From Comamonadaceae bacterium (GTDB taxonomy: Bacteria; Pseudomonadota; Gammaproteobacteria; Burkholderiales; Burkholderiaceae_C): DNA of 49,849 nucleotides. Within the stretch, counting starts at the first letter, position 1. Each line of letters opens with the position of its first letter. Location of the stretch: NCBI GenBank assembly GCA_947455935.1, contig CANGPV010000004.1, positions 1 through 49,849 of the forward strand, written 5' to 3'. Shown here one piece after another: positions 26,659-39,293 of this stretch. Under the pieces are notes generated by a model that was not told the DNA's origin, searched no databases, and saw only the letters and a program-made list of their open reading frames with translations. Made by a program: the position numbers and the translations under genes.

Positions 26659-28071
26659 TTGAAAACGCCGCCCCCTATACATCCCGCTCAAGCACCGTCT
26701 CCCGATGCTGGACATGCTTTATGGCAAGCTTGTGTGGATCAATTGGCGCAAGAGTTGCCGGAACAACAGTTCAATACATGGATCAGACCCTTGAATGCGC
26801 GTCTCTCGGATGACTTTTCGCGTATTCATATCGAGGTTGCCAACCGATTCAAATTAGATTGGATTCGCGCTCAATATGCCAGCCGACTGTCTGCTCTTTT
26901 ACAGCAGTTGTATGGGCAAGCTATTCATATCGACTTTGTCTTAGAGACCAAAGAAGCCCCTGTGCGCGTCAGTTTGCCTCGCACAGTGAGCGAGCCTGAC
27001 GACATGTCGCCCAGTTCAGCCATGGTGGGTGACACCGCCGCGTCTGGCTTTAAAAACCGCATCAATACAAGTTTGTGCTTTGATAATTTGGTCGAAGGTA
27101 CGGCCAACCGCATGGCGCGTGCCGCGGCCATGCACGTGGCCAATGTGCCAGGACAGCTCTATAACCCTTTGTTTATTTATGGTGGCGTGGGTCTGGGTAA
27201 AACCCATTTGATGCACGCCGTAGGCAACCAGTTGCTGCTCAACCGACCTGACGCCAAGGTGTTGTACATCCATGCTGAGCAATTTGTATCCGACGTTGTC
27301 AAAGCCTATCAACGTAAAACCTTTGATGAATTTAAGCAGTATTACCATTCTTTGGACTTGCTGCTGATTGACGATGTGCAGTTTTTTGCCAATAAAGACC
27401 GTACACAAGAAGAGTTTTTCAACGCATTTGAGGCATTGCTGACGAAAAAATCTCACATTGTGATGACCAGCGATACCTATCCCAAGGGTTTAACAGACAT
27501 CCACGAGCGCTTGGTTTCGCGCTTCGACTCGGGTTTGACGGTCGCCATTGAGCCACCCGAACTTGAAATGCGGGTTGCCATTTTGATTGCTAAAGCACGC
27601 AGCGAAGGCGCGGAAATGCCTGAAGAAGTGGCTTTTTTCGTGGCTAAAAATGTCCGCTCCAATGTGCGCGAACTGGAAGGCGCGTTACGCAAAATTTTGG
27701 CTTATTCGCGCTTTAACCAAAAGGAAGTATCTATTCAACTCGCCAGAGACGCGCTACGCGACTTGCTGTCTATTCAAAACCGCCAAATTTCTGTTGAAAA
27801 CATTCAAAAAACCGTGGCAGACTATTACAAAATCAAAGTCGCGGACATGTATTCCAAAAAGCGTCCCGCGTCCATCGCACGCCCCCGTCAAATTGCTATG
27901 TATTTAGCCAAAGAACTCACCCAAAAAAGCTTGCCGGAAATCGGTGAGTTGTTTGGCGGTAGGGACCACACCACCGTGCTACATGCGGTTCGTAAAATTT
28001 CTGCTGAAAGACAAACCTTGAGCGAACTGAATCAACAACTGCATGTGCTTGAGCAAACCCTTAAAGGATAA
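26659..28071 (+). CDS. dnaA: Chromosomal replication initiator protein DnaA
   Basis: The 470-residue initiator has domain I ([22 protein letters not shown]), a variable linker, the AAA+ domain with Walker [14 protein letters not shown] (near residue 173) and Walker [11 protein letters not shown], and domain IV with [13 protein letters not shown] and the DnaA signature [11 protein letters not shown] (near 434). It binds DnaA boxes and opens oriC. The start is TTG 26659: an in-frame stop lies about 11 codons upstream, with no ATG or GTG between, and later starts would cut domain I. No clear ribosome-binding site precedes it, so initiation is probably weak. It heads dnaA-dnaN-gyrB. Confidence 0.97.
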   Translation: MKTPPPIHPAQAPSPDAGHALWQACVDQLAQELPEQQFNTWIRPLNARLSDDFSRIHIEVANRFKLDWIRAQYASRLSALLQQLYGQAIHIDFVLETKEAPVRVSLPRTVSEPDDMSPSSAMVGDTAASGFKNRINTSLCFDNLVEGTANRMARAAAMHVANVPGQLYNPLFIYGGVGLGKTHLMHAVGNQLLLNRPDAKVLYIHAEQFVSDVVKAYQRKTFDEFKQYYHSLDLLLIDDVQFFANKDRTQEEFFNAFEALLTKKSHIVMTSDTYPKGLTDIHERLVSRFDSGLTVAIEPPELEMRVAILIAKARSEGAEMPEEVAFFVAKNVRSNVRELEGALRKILAYSRFNQKEVSIQLARDALRDLLSIQNRQISVENIQKTVADYYKIKVADMYSKKRPASIARPRQIAMYLAKELTQKSLPEIGELFGGRDHTTVLHAVRKISAERQTLSELNQQLHVLEQTLKG

Positions 28072-28096
28072 AGTTTTGTCAAACGCCCAAAACCCT

Positions 28097-28292
28097 GTGC
28101 ATACTTCTGGCATAACTTCATGGTTATCCACAAGCACAGCTGTTTTTCAAAAGTTATCCCTGTTGGACATGGCGACATGCGTTATGCAGCACACAGGGTT
28201 TGAAGGTCATCAAGTGCTTGAAATAAAAGTGGAAAATACGCTTTTCCACAGAAGATGATGCCCCTTATCTACTACCACTATTGAAATATAAA
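28097..28292 (+). other. oriC: Candidate oriC core in the dnaA-dnaN gap
   Basis: The 242-bp gap contains a consensus DnaA box TTATCCACA (28124-28132), a degenerate one (28154-28162), TGTGCATAC (28097-28105), and a head-to-head pair AGTGGAAAA (28228-28236) / TTTTCCACA (28242-28250). The pair is followed after a short G/C-containing spacer by CTA-CTA-CCA-CTA (28269-28280) and an AT-rich run. That order (box, spacer, trinucleotides, AT-rich) matches the basal unwinding system described for B. subtilis. Assignment as origin is inference; the rpmH-dnaA gap is the rival. Confidence 0.6.
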
Positions 28293-28313
28293 GACATTAA
28301 AGAAGAGGATGAC

Positions 28314-29420
28314 ATGATTGTTTTGAAAGCGAGTCAAGAAAACATCGTTGCAGCGTTGCAATCGGTGGTGGGCATCGTGGAGCGACGTCACACCTTGCCT
28401 ATTTTGGCCAATGTGATGATTCAAAAGACGGCAACAGCGGTTCAGCTCACCAGCAGTGATTTGGAAATTCAAATCCGTACCGAGGCCGATTTAGGTGGCG
28501 ATAAATCCAATTTCACGACCACGGTGGGTGCGCGCAAACTCATGGACATTTTGCGTTCCATGCCTGCTGACCAAACGGTAAGTTTGGAGTCTCAGCAAAA
28601 CAAATTAATTCTCAAGGGTGGCAAAAGTCGCTTTACCTTACAAACTTTGCCAGCGGAAGATTTTCCTTTGGTGCAAGAATCGCCCAGTTTTGGACCGCTT
28701 TTCAGCATTCCACAAAAAACATTGAAGGAATTGTTACAACAGGTGTCGTTTGCCATGGCGGTGCACGATATCCGCTATTACCTCAACGGAATTTTGTTTG
28801 TGGCTGAAGGCAAACAACTGAGTTTGGTAGCTACTGACGGTCACCGTTTGGCCTACACCTCAGCGACTTTGGAAGTGGAAGTTCCCAAGCAAGAAGTTAT
28901 TTTGCCGCGCAAAACCGTGCTGGAATTGTTGCGCTTGCTCAGCGACAAAGAAGGCATGATTGACATGCAATTTGCCAATAACCAGGCCAAGTTCAAATTT
29001 GAAGGCAAAGAATTTGTCACCAAATTGGTTGAGGGAAAGTTTCCCGATTACAACCGCGTCATTCCTAAAAATCACAAGAACAGTGTGACACTGGGTCGTG
29101 TGAGTTTGCTCACCACCCTGCAACGTACCGCGATTTTGACCAGCGATAAATTCAAAGGTGTGCGTATCAACTTGGAACCAGGTTTGTTGCGTGTTGCTGC
29201 CAGCAACGCCGAGCAAGAAGAGGCGGTGGATGAACTTGAAATTGATTACACAGGTGACAGCATTGAAATTGGTTTTAACGTCACCTATTTGATCGATGTC
29301 TTGACCAATATGTCGCAAGACATGGTTCGCATGGACTTGGCTGACTCCAACAGTTCGGTCTTGGTCACCATGGCAGAAAATCCCAGTTTCAAATACGTTG
29401 TGATGCCCATGCGCATTTAA
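28314..29420 (+). CDS. dnaN: DNA polymerase III beta subunit (sliding clamp)
   Basis: The 368-residue protein is the normal length of the clamp. It begins MIVLKASQENIVAALQ and has VERRHTLPILANVMI, PAEDFPLV, GILFVAEGKQLSLVATDGHRLA and the C-terminal YVVMPMRI. It forms the ring that tethers DNA polymerase. ATG 28314 has an AGAGGA site 6-11 nt upstream; an in-frame TTG 33 nt earlier lies in origin DNA and is rejected. Confidence 0.98.
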   Translation: MIVLKASQENIVAALQSVVGIVERRHTLPILANVMIQKTATAVQLTSSDLEIQIRTEADLGGDKSNFTTTVGARKLMDILRSMPADQTVSLESQQNKLILKGGKSRFTLQTLPAEDFPLVQESPSFGPLFSIPQKTLKELLQQVSFAMAVHDIRYYLNGILFVAEGKQLSLVATDGHRLAYTSATLEVEVPKQEVILPRKTVLELLRLLSDKEGMIDMQFANNQAKFKFEGKEFVTKLVEGKFPDYNRVIPKNHKNSVTLGRVSLLTTLQRTAILTSDKFKGVRINLEPGLLRVAASNAEQEEAVDELEIDYTGDSIEIGFNVTYLIDVLTNMSQDMVRMDLADSNSSVLVTMAENPSFKYVVMPMRI

Positions 29421-29458
29421 TGCGTTGTTTTTTGAGTGCTTTAAGCACTGTGAATTGA

Positions 29459-32760
<3,302 letters not shown>

Positions 32761-32812
32761 TGTGTCATTGCCGAGTGGCGCATAAAATTGTTGGTTTTCT
32801 TCCAAAGGTTTT

Positions 32813-34768
32813 ATGGTCTATCCAGACAGTTTTGATGTGTTGGTCGTTGGTGGCGGCCATGCGGGTACCGAGGCCGCGTTGGCGGCTGCACGCATGGGTT
32901 GTCGCACCTTGCTGCTCACCCACAACATCGAAACCTTGGGACAGATGAGCTGTAACCCGTCCATCGGTGGCATTGGCAAAGGTCATTTGGTCAAAGAGGT
33001 GGATGCCATGGGCGGCGCCATGGCCTTGGCGACCGACATGGCAGGTATTCAGTTCCGCATCTTGAACCGGTCTAAAGGCCCGGCGGTTCGCGCGACCCGG
33101 GCTCAAGCTGACCGCGTTCTTTACAAAGCAGCGATCCGTCGCCGTTTGGAAACGCAGCCTAATTTATGGCTGTTCCAGCAAGCCGTAGATGATTTGATGC
33201 TGGAGGGTTCAAGGGTGGTGGGCGCTATCACGCAAGTTGGTATACGCTTTCGCGCAAAGACAGTAGTTTTAACAGCAGGCACGTTTTTGGACGGAAAAAT
33301 CCATGTGGGCTTGGACAGCTATTCAGCGGGTCGTGCAGGAGACCCGCCAGCGGCCAGCTTGTCTGCGCGGTTGAAAGAACTTCGCTTACCGCAAGGGCGC
33401 TTGAAGACTGGCACCCCCCCGCGCATTGATGGGCGCAGCATAGACTTTTCTAAATGCACCGAGCAAGCGGGTGATGGCATGGTGGGCGGCGAATCACCCC
33501 AAATGCCTGTGTTCAGTTTCATGGGGCGCACTGAGATGCACCCCGAGCAACGTTCTTGTTGGATTACCCACACCAACGAAGCAACCCACGACATCATTCG
33601 TTCGGGCTTTGACCGCAGCCCCATGTTCACAGGCAAGATCGATGGCGTGGGACCGCGCTATTGCCCAAGCGTTGAGGACAAGATCAACCGCTTCGCTGAC
33701 AAAGCCAGCCACCAAATATTTCTTGAGCCCGAGGGGCTCACCACCGACGAGTACTACCCCAACGGCATATCCACCAGTTTGCCTTTTGACATACAGCTTG
33801 GCTTGGTTCGCTCGATAGCCGGTCTAGAAAACGCCCATATTTTGCGCCCTGGCTACGCCATCGAGTACGACTACTTTGATCCTCGTGAACTCAAGCGCAG
33901 CTTTGAAACGCGCGCGATTGAGGGACTGTTTTTTGCCGGACAGATCAACGGCACCACGGGGTATGAAGAGGCGGCGGCGCAAGGTTTGTATGCGGGGGCC
34001 AATGCAGCGTTGCACGCCAAAGGCTTGCCCGCATGGACGCCTGGGCGGGACCAAGCTTATCTGGGTGTTTTGGTGGATGATCTGGTCAGCCAAGGCGTGA
34101 TGGAGCCTTACCGCATGTTCACCAGCCGTGCCGAGTACCGCTTAAAGCTTCGCGAAGACAACGCTGATATGCGTTTGACCGATATTGCCCGAAGCATGGG
34201 CTTGGTGGGTGACGAACAGTGGGACGCCTTCAGCCGCAAACGTGACGCTGTTTCACGTGAAACACAGCGCCTCAAATCCCTGTGGGTTAGCCCCGCCAAT
34301 CTGTCGGCGGCCGAGGCCGAGCGGGTTTTTGGCAAAGCCATTGACCATGAATACAGCTTGTCGGACATGCTGCGCCGCCCAGAAGTCACCTATAACCACC
34401 TGATGGACTTGGATGGCGGGCGCTTTGTTTCGTCCGACATAATGGCCTTGGACGATGTTTCACGTGAAACAGTGGTTGAACAAATCGACATTGCGGCCAA
34501 ATACGCGGGCTATATCGACAGACAAAACGATGAGGTTCAGCGCGCCGCCCATTACGAAAACATGGCGCTGCCGCAGGACCTGGACTATTTGGCCATTCCC
34601 GCGCTGAGTATGGAGGTGAGGCAAAAATTGGCCAAGCATCGCCCAGAAACCCTCGGCCAAGCTTCGCGTATTTCGGGTGTGACTCCCGCGGCCATTTCCT
34701 TGTTGCTGGTGTATTTGCGCCGATCCAAAGCCGCGTTGTTTTCCGCCGCGGGCAAGGCGGCTGCTTGA
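32813..34768 (+). CDS. mnmG: tRNA uridine-5-carboxymethylaminomethyl modification enzyme MnmG
   Basis: The 651-residue FAD-dependent partner of MnmE has the dinucleotide site [19 protein letters not shown] (near residue 10), [37 protein letters not shown] and [16 protein letters not shown]. An AAAGG site precedes ATG 32813. Two exact parS sites are inside the gene (34249-34264 and 34456-34471), each read in frame as Val-Ser-Arg-Glu-Thr. It overlaps rsmG by 4 nt and begins the mnmG-rsmG-lysE-parA-parB run. Confidence 0.97.
   Translation: MVYPDSFDVLVVGGGHAGTEAALAAARMGCRTLLLTHNIETLGQMSCNPSIGGIGKGHLVKEVDAMGGAMALATDMAGIQFRILNRSKGPAVRATRAQADRVLYKAAIRRRLETQPNLWLFQQAVDDLMLEGSRVVGAITQVGIRFRAKTVVLTAGTFLDGKIHVGLDSYSAGRAGDPPAASLSARLKELRLPQGRLKTGTPPRIDGRSIDFSKCTEQAGDGMVGGESPQMPVFSFMGRTEMHPEQRSCWITHTNEATHDIIRSGFDRSPMFTGKIDGVGPRYCPSVEDKINRFADKASHQIFLEPEGLTTDEYYPNGISTSLPFDIQLGLVRSIAGLENAHILRPGYAIEYDYFDPRELKRSFETRAIEGLFFAGQINGTTGYEEAAAQGLYAGANAALHAKGLPAWTPGRDQAYLGVLVDDLVSQGVMEPYRMFTSRAEYRLKLREDNADMRLTDIARSMGLVGDEQWDAFSRKRDAVSRETQRLKSLWVSPANLSAAEAERVFGKAIDHEYSLSDMLRRPEVTYNHLMDLDGGRFVSSDIMALDDVSRETVVEQIDIAAKYAGYIDRQNDEVQRAAHYENMALPQDLDYLAIPALSMEVRQKLAKHRPETLGQASRISGVTPAAISLLLVYLRRSKAALFSAAGKAAA
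34249..34264. other. parS: parS site 1 (inside mnmG)
   Basis: TGTTTCACGTGAAACA matches the conserved 16-bp chromosomal parS palindrome at every position. It nucleates ParB loading. Codons read VSRET. Confidence 0.95.
34456..34471. other. parS: parS site 2 (inside mnmG)
   Basis: A second exact 16-bp parS, 207 bp from the first and in the same codon phase (again VSRET). Confidence 0.95.
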
Positions 34769-35421
34769 CCGCATCTTTGGCGCGGGGCTTGCAACAAGGT
34801 CTGGTGGCGTTGGACTTGCATCTTGGCGAGCGCCCCACCCAACAATTATTGGGCTACATCGACCAACTCCAAAAATGGAACCGTGTGTACAACCTGACGG
34901 CGGTCAGAGAGCCCGGGCAGATGTTGATCCAGCATCTTTTGGATTGCTTGGCTGTGGTCAACCCCCTCCAAACCCGCGTGCCGCAAGCCAAAACCTTGTT
35001 GGATGTGGGTGCCGGTGGCGGCTTGCCCTCGGTGATTCTGGCGATCGCTTGCCCCGAACTTCAGGTGGTCGCCGTCGATGCGGTGGCTAAAAAAACAGCG
35101 TTCATTCAAAGTGTCGCTCACAGTTTAGGCTTGTCCAACCTTCAGTCAAAACACGCCAGGGTAGAAACGCTGGATCAAACATTTGATGTGGTGTGCTCCC
35201 GCGCTTATGCCTCATTGGCAGACTTTGTGACCAGCTCACAACGCTGCTTAGCCCCCCGAGGCTATTGGATGGCCATGAAGGGCGCGCTCCCAGCCGATGA
35301 AATCCGTGATTTGCCAAAGGACGTAGAGCTTGTAAAAACAGAGACATTGTCTGTGCCCGACCTGGACGCGCAGCGCTGTTTGGTGTGGATGCGCCAGAAA
35401 GAAAGCCCTGAGGCCAGCTAA
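34765..35421 (+). CDS. rsmG: 16S rRNA (guanine527-N7)-methyltransferase
   Basis: The 218-residue SAM methyltransferase acts on G527 of 16S rRNA; loss gives low-level streptomycin resistance in other bacteria. It has [14 protein letters not shown] (near residue 36), motif [17 protein letters not shown] (near 78) and VCSRAYASL. The start is a TTG overlapping the mnmG stop (TTGA), which keeps the full N-terminus. It is followed by the third parS site. Confidence 0.95.
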   Translation: MTASLARGLQQGLVALDLHLGERPTQQLLGYIDQLQKWNRVYNLTAVREPGQMLIQHLLDCLAVVNPLQTRVPQAKTLLDVGAGGGLPSVILAIACPELQVVAVDAVAKKTAFIQSVAHSLGLSNLQSKHARVETLDQTFDVVCSRAYASLADFVTSSQRCLAPRGYWMAMKGALPADEIRDLPKDVELVKTETLSVPDLDAQRCLVWMRQKESPEAS

Positions 35422-35431
35422 ACCCAAGGAA

Positions 35432-35447
35432 TGTTTCACGTGAAACA
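35432..35447. other. parS: parS site 3 (rsmG-lysE gap)
   Basis: An exact 16-bp parS, extended to a 22-bp palindrome GAATGTTTCACGTGAAACATTC at 35429-35450. It is intergenic, about 690 bp before parA. Confidence 0.95.
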
Positions 35448-35514
35448 TTCGCTTTTAGGCACAAATCGGCAAGACCTGCCTTACACTCTGCCCTCCCCGC
35501 TCAAGGATCACCCC

Positions 35515-36129
35515 ATGTTTGGCATCGCAGACTATCCCGCATTTGTGCTGGCGGTCATTGTTTTTTTGGCAATTCCCGGCCCGGGCAATTTGGCCTTGCT
35601 CACCTCTACGGCGAAGGGCGGTTTGCGAGGCGGCTTGGCTGCCACCTTGGGCGTGATGGCTGGGGACCAGGTGTTGATGTGGGCTGCCGTTGCCGGCGTC
35701 GCCGCGGTCTTGATGACACAGCCCGAGTTTTTCCAAGCCTTGCAGTGGATGGGCGCGGCGTATTTGTCCTATGTCGGTTACAAAATGTGGACTGCCAAAG
35801 CGGGGGATGCGCCTGTCATCAACATCACGGCGGGACATTATTTTCGTCAGTCGCTGTGGATTACCCTGCTCAATCCCAAGGCCATCATGTTTTACATGGC
35901 TTTTTTCCCTTTGTTCATCGATCCCCAGGCCCATGCGGGTGTATGGACCTTTGCCGTGATGGCCTTGACTGTGGCTTCATTGACGTTTTTATATGGCTTG
36001 GTGCTGTGTGTCTTGGCCCAGCGCTTGTCTGCGCGCTTGCAGCAACGCCCTTGGGTGGGGCGCGCTTTACACAAACTCGGCGGCGGCTTGTTGCTGGCCT
36101 TTGGTTTGAAACTTGTCTTGAGTAAATAA
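35515..36129 (+). CDS. LysE/RhtB-family amino-acid exporter
   Basis: The 204-residue protein has six hydrophobic segments and the family's N-terminal FLAIPGPGNLALLTSTAKGG, then GAAYLSYVGYKMW and TLLNPKAIMFYMAFFPLFI. It is expected to export an amino acid or related metabolite; which one is unknown. ATG 35515 has an AAGGA site 8 nt upstream. A longer frame from 35431 reads through parS and is rejected. It sits between rsmG and parA, 2 nt before parA, where most relatives have parA directly. Confidence 0.9.
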   Translation: MFGIADYPAFVLAVIVFLAIPGPGNLALLTSTAKGGLRGGLAATLGVMAGDQVLMWAAVAGVAAVLMTQPEFFQALQWMGAAYLSYVGYKMWTAKAGDAPVINITAGHYFRQSLWITLLNPKAIMFYMAFFPLFIDPQAHAGVWTFAVMALTVASLTFLYGLVLCVLAQRLSARLQQRPWVGRALHKLGGGLLLAFGLKLVLSK

Positions 36130-36131
36130 GC

Positions 36132-36929
36132 ATGGCCAAAATCTTTTGTATTGCCAACCAAAAAGGTGGTGTGGGTAAAACCACCACCACGGTTAACCTG
36201 TCGGCTGCCTTGGCTGCCATTGGCCAGCGCGTATTGATGGTGGATTTAGACCCACAGGGCAACGCCACCATGGGCTCGGGCGTGGACAAGCGCCAACTCA
36301 CCCACTCTGTTTACGATGTGTTGCTGGGCGAGTGCGGCATAGCCCAAGCCCGCGTACCCAGCCATTGGGGGGAAGCCGCCGCCAAACCGCAAGCCGCCAC
36401 CTACCATGTGTTGGGCGCCAACCGCGAGTTGGCAGGCGCGGAAGTGGAGCTGGTAGGACTGGAGCAGCGCGAGATGCAACTCAAACTTGCGTTGCAACAA
36501 GTCGATGCAGAGTACGACATTGTGCTTATAGATTGCCCGCCCTCTCTGTCTTTGCTCACGCTCAACGGCTTGTGCTCAGCCAACGGCGTCATCGTTCCCA
36601 TGCAGTGTGAATACTTTGCCCTGGAAGGCTTGACCGACTTGGTCAACACCATCAAACAGGTACACGCCAACCTCAACCATGATTTGAAAATCATTGGTTT
36701 GTTGCGCGTCATGTTCGACCCCCGCATCACTTTGCAAATGCAAGTGAGTGAACAACTCAAAGCGCATTTTGGCGACAAGGTGTTCAACACCCTGATCCCC
36801 CGCAATGTGCGTTTGGCCGAAGCGCCTAGTTATGGCCTGCCTTGCGTGGTGTTTGACCCCAGCGCCAAAGGCAGCCTTGCCTTTATCGACTTTGCCAAAG
36901 AGCTGGTCGTGCGCTTTGAATCTTTCTGA
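36132..36929 (+). CDS. parA: Chromosome partitioning ATPase ParA (Soj)
   Basis: The 265-residue ATPase has the deviant Walker A KGGVGKTTTTVNL at residue 11, LMVDLDPQGNAT, and IDCPPSLSLLTLNGL (Walker B, near residue 134). With no N-terminal DNA-binding domain it is the chromosomal (type Ia short, Soj-like) form. It moves ParB-parS complexes after replication. It is followed by parB after 15 nt. Confidence 0.97.
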   Translation: MAKIFCIANQKGGVGKTTTTVNLSAALAAIGQRVLMVDLDPQGNATMGSGVDKRQLTHSVYDVLLGECGIAQARVPSHWGEAAAKPQAATYHVLGANRELAGAEVELVGLEQREMQLKLALQQVDAEYDIVLIDCPPSLSLLTLNGLCSANGVIVPMQCEYFALEGLTDLVNTIKQVHANLNHDLKIIGLLRVMFDPRITLQMQVSEQLKAHFGDKVFNTLIPRNVRLAEAPSYGLPCVVFDPSAKGSLAFIDFAKELVVRFESF

Positions 36930-36944
36930 CACAGGACTTCACAG

Positions 36945-37856
36945 ATGGTGACCAAAAAAATGAAAGGCTTGGGCCGCGGACTGGAGGCCTTGTTGGGCCC
37001 CACCGCCAGTGACTTGCCCAGCAAGGCAGACGACGCAGCGCCCTCTAAGCTGTCACTCGATGTCATGGTGGCGGGTGTCTATCAGCCGCGCACCCGCATG
37101 GACGAGGGCAGCTTGTACGAGCTGGCCGAGAGCATCAAGGCCCAAGGCATCATGCAGCCGATTTTGGTTCGCTCTTTGACTGCGGGTGCCAACGCAGGTA
37201 AATACGAAATCATCGCCGGTGAGCGACGTTTCCGTGCCGCCAAATTGGCGGGTTTGAGCGAGGTGCCGGTGCTGGTGCGTGATGTGCCCGACCAAGCCGC
37301 CGCCGCCATGGCCTTGATAGAGAACATCCAACGTGAAGACCTCAACCCTTTAGAAGAAGCACAAGGTTTGCAGCGTCTCATCAAAGAGTTTGGTTTGACG
37401 CATGAGGACGCCGCGCAAGCCGTGGGTCGCTCACGCAGTGCGGCCAGTAATTTGCTGCGTTTGCTCAACCTTGCCGAGCCTGTGCAAAGCATGTTGATGG
37501 CTGGCGACTTGGACATGGGTCATGCCAGAGCCTTGTTGTCCTTGGACAAGGCCGCGCAAATCACGGCGGCCAACCAAATCAGCGCGAAAAAACTCTCGGT
37601 GCGTGAGTCGGAAAGTTTGGCCAAAAAAATTGGTGCCGAATTCTCGTTGGTGGCACAAAAACCCAAAAAAGAAAAATCGCGTGATTTGAAACGGATCGAA
37701 GAAGAGTTAGCTGATTTGCTCACTGCGCAAGTGGAGATTCGCATCAAAAAAACCGTTAAACGCCATGGTCGCATGGAGGACATGGGCGAAGTGGCGATTG
37801 CTTTTGGGTCACTCGATGCCCTTAACGGCATCATTGACAAATTGCGTACCGCCTGA
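36945..37856 (+). CDS. parB: Chromosome partitioning protein ParB
   Basis: The 303-residue CTP-dependent clamp begins KKMKGLGRGLEALLG. It has the GERRFRAAKLAG CTP-binding motif (near residue 90), NIQREDLNPLEEAQ, the helix-turn-helix THEDAAQAVGRSRSAASNLLRL (near 148) and a C-terminal dimer domain. It loads at the parS sites upstream in this same cluster. Confidence 0.97.
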   Translation: MVTKKMKGLGRGLEALLGPTASDLPSKADDAAPSKLSLDVMVAGVYQPRTRMDEGSLYELAESIKAQGIMQPILVRSLTAGANAGKYEIIAGERRFRAAKLAGLSEVPVLVRDVPDQAAAAMALIENIQREDLNPLEEAQGLQRLIKEFGLTHEDAAQAVGRSRSAASNLLRLLNLAEPVQSMLMAGDLDMGHARALLSLDKAAQITAANQISAKKLSVRESESLAKKIGAEFSLVAQKPKKEKSRDLKRIEEELADLLTAQVEIRIKKTVKRHGRMEDMGEVAIAFGSLDALNGIIDKLRTA

Positions 37857-37940
37857 CTCTCAAGGGTCTTGCGCGTTTACCTCAACAGACACCCCACGAC
37901 ATTCCTAGAATAATTCACCTCATTCCATGTTGGAGACGCC

Positions 37941-39287
37941 ATGAAGACGACCTTTGTTCGCCAAGCCCTCGCCGCCACGATGTTGGCTTTGTTTGCCCAA
38001 GTTTCTGGTGCCCAAGAAACTTTCAAAATTGGCATCGTCAGTTTTTTGTCGGGCCAAGCCGCAGAAAGCTTTGGCATACCTGCCGTCAACGGTGCCAAGG
38101 TCTTGGTCGAAGCTTTCAACAAGGGCCAAGCACCCGCACCCTATAACAAGCCAGGCATTGGCGGCATGCCCATCGAAGCGATTTACGTGGACGAAGCCGG
38201 AGGTGCTACCAAGCAGGTGCAAGAACTGCGGAATTTGTATGAGCGTGACAAAGTGGATGTGGTCGTGGGCTATGTGGGCTCGGGCGACTGTTTGGCGGTC
38301 GCCCCCGTGGCTGAAGAGCTGAAAAAGTTTTTGATTTTGTATGACTGCGGTACGCCACGCATTTTTGAAGACAACACCTTCCGTTATGTGTTTCGCACGG
38401 CAGCACACGCCACCATGGACAACGTGTCTATGGCGCGCTATTTGAAGGCGCGCAATATTCCCATTAAAACCTACAACATGATTAACCAAGACTACGCTTG
38501 GGGACAAGACTCACGCAAAGACTTTATGTTGTCGATGGCGAATTTATACCCCGAGGCCAAAGCAGGCGTGGACCAGTTGCCCAAGTTTGGCGCAGGTCAG
38601 TACGGCACCGAAATCTCTGCCTTGATGTCGCAACCCGCCGATTTGGTTCACACCAGTTTGTGGGGCGGCGATTTGCAAGCATTTATTTTGCAAGCGGGTC
38701 CGCGTGGCTTGTTCAAAAAATCGCAAGTGGTGATGACCGCAGGCGACCATGTGTTGCCAGGGCTTGGCGAAAAAATGCCTGACGGCACCATCTTGGGTGC
38801 GCGTGGAGCGTATGGCTTGATGGCGCCACCCTCTCCCCTGAACACCTGGTTCTGGGATGTGTACAGCAAGGCCAACAATGTCTACCCCGTGCAAGCGCCT
38901 TACCGCATGGCTCAAGCGTTGATGGGCTTGAAATTGGCGGTGGAAAAAGCCATGGCAGCCAACGGCGGCAAAAAACCCTCCACCGAAGTGCTGGCTGCAT
39001 CCTTGCGTGGCAGCGAGTGGATGTCGCCTGGTGGCAAGATCCGCATGGCGCTCTCTAACGGACAGCAAGCCATTCAAGACTCGGCCATTGGTCGCACACA
39101 GTGGGATGGCGCCAAAAAAATGGTGGTACTCAACGACATTCAACGCTTTGACGCTGAGTGCGTGAACCCGCCCCTGAATGTCAAATCGGAAGACTGGCTG
39201 AAATCGGGTTTTGCCGGCGCCAAGTGCGACGGCAAGCCTGCTGCACAAGAGGCCAAAGCGACCGATAAAAAACCCGCTAAAAAATAA
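37941..39287 (+). CDS. HAAT-family ABC transporter substrate-binding protein
   Basis: The 448-residue periplasmic protein has a signal peptide (MKTTFVRQALAATMLALFAQVSGAQ) and a Peripla_BP_6 / Leu-Ile-Val-binding fold (KIGIVSFLSGQAAESFGIPAVNGAK, VVGYVGSGDCLAVAP). A Lys/Ala-rich tail of about 20 residues ends the protein. The GGAG site precedes ATG 37941. It is the first of five genes for a branched-chain-type importer. The ligand cannot be read from the sequence; relatives bind amino acids, amides, urea or aromatic compounds. Confidence 0.9.
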   Translation: MKTTFVRQALAATMLALFAQVSGAQETFKIGIVSFLSGQAAESFGIPAVNGAKVLVEAFNKGQAPAPYNKPGIGGMPIEAIYVDEAGGATKQVQELRNLYERDKVDVVVGYVGSGDCLAVAPVAEELKKFLILYDCGTPRIFEDNTFRYVFRTAAHATMDNVSMARYLKARNIPIKTYNMINQDYAWGQDSRKDFMLSMANLYPEAKAGVDQLPKFGAGQYGTEISALMSQPADLVHTSLWGGDLQAFILQAGPRGLFKKSQVVMTAGDHVLPGLGEKMPDGTILGARGAYGLMAPPSPLNTWFWDVYSKANNVYPVQAPYRMAQALMGLKLAVEKAMAANGGKKPSTEVLAASLRGSEWMSPGGKIRMALSNGQQAIQDSAIGRTQWDGAKKMVVLNDIQRFDAECVNPPLNVKSEDWLKSGFAGAKCDGKPAAQEAKATDKKPAKK

Positions 39288-39293
39288 GCCACT

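Noticed and set aside
35431-35514. Upstream extension of the LysE-family gene from an ATG in parS
   Set aside because: The ATG lies beside the parS palindrome, the added residues have no family similarity, and ATG 35515 has the better ribosome-binding site.
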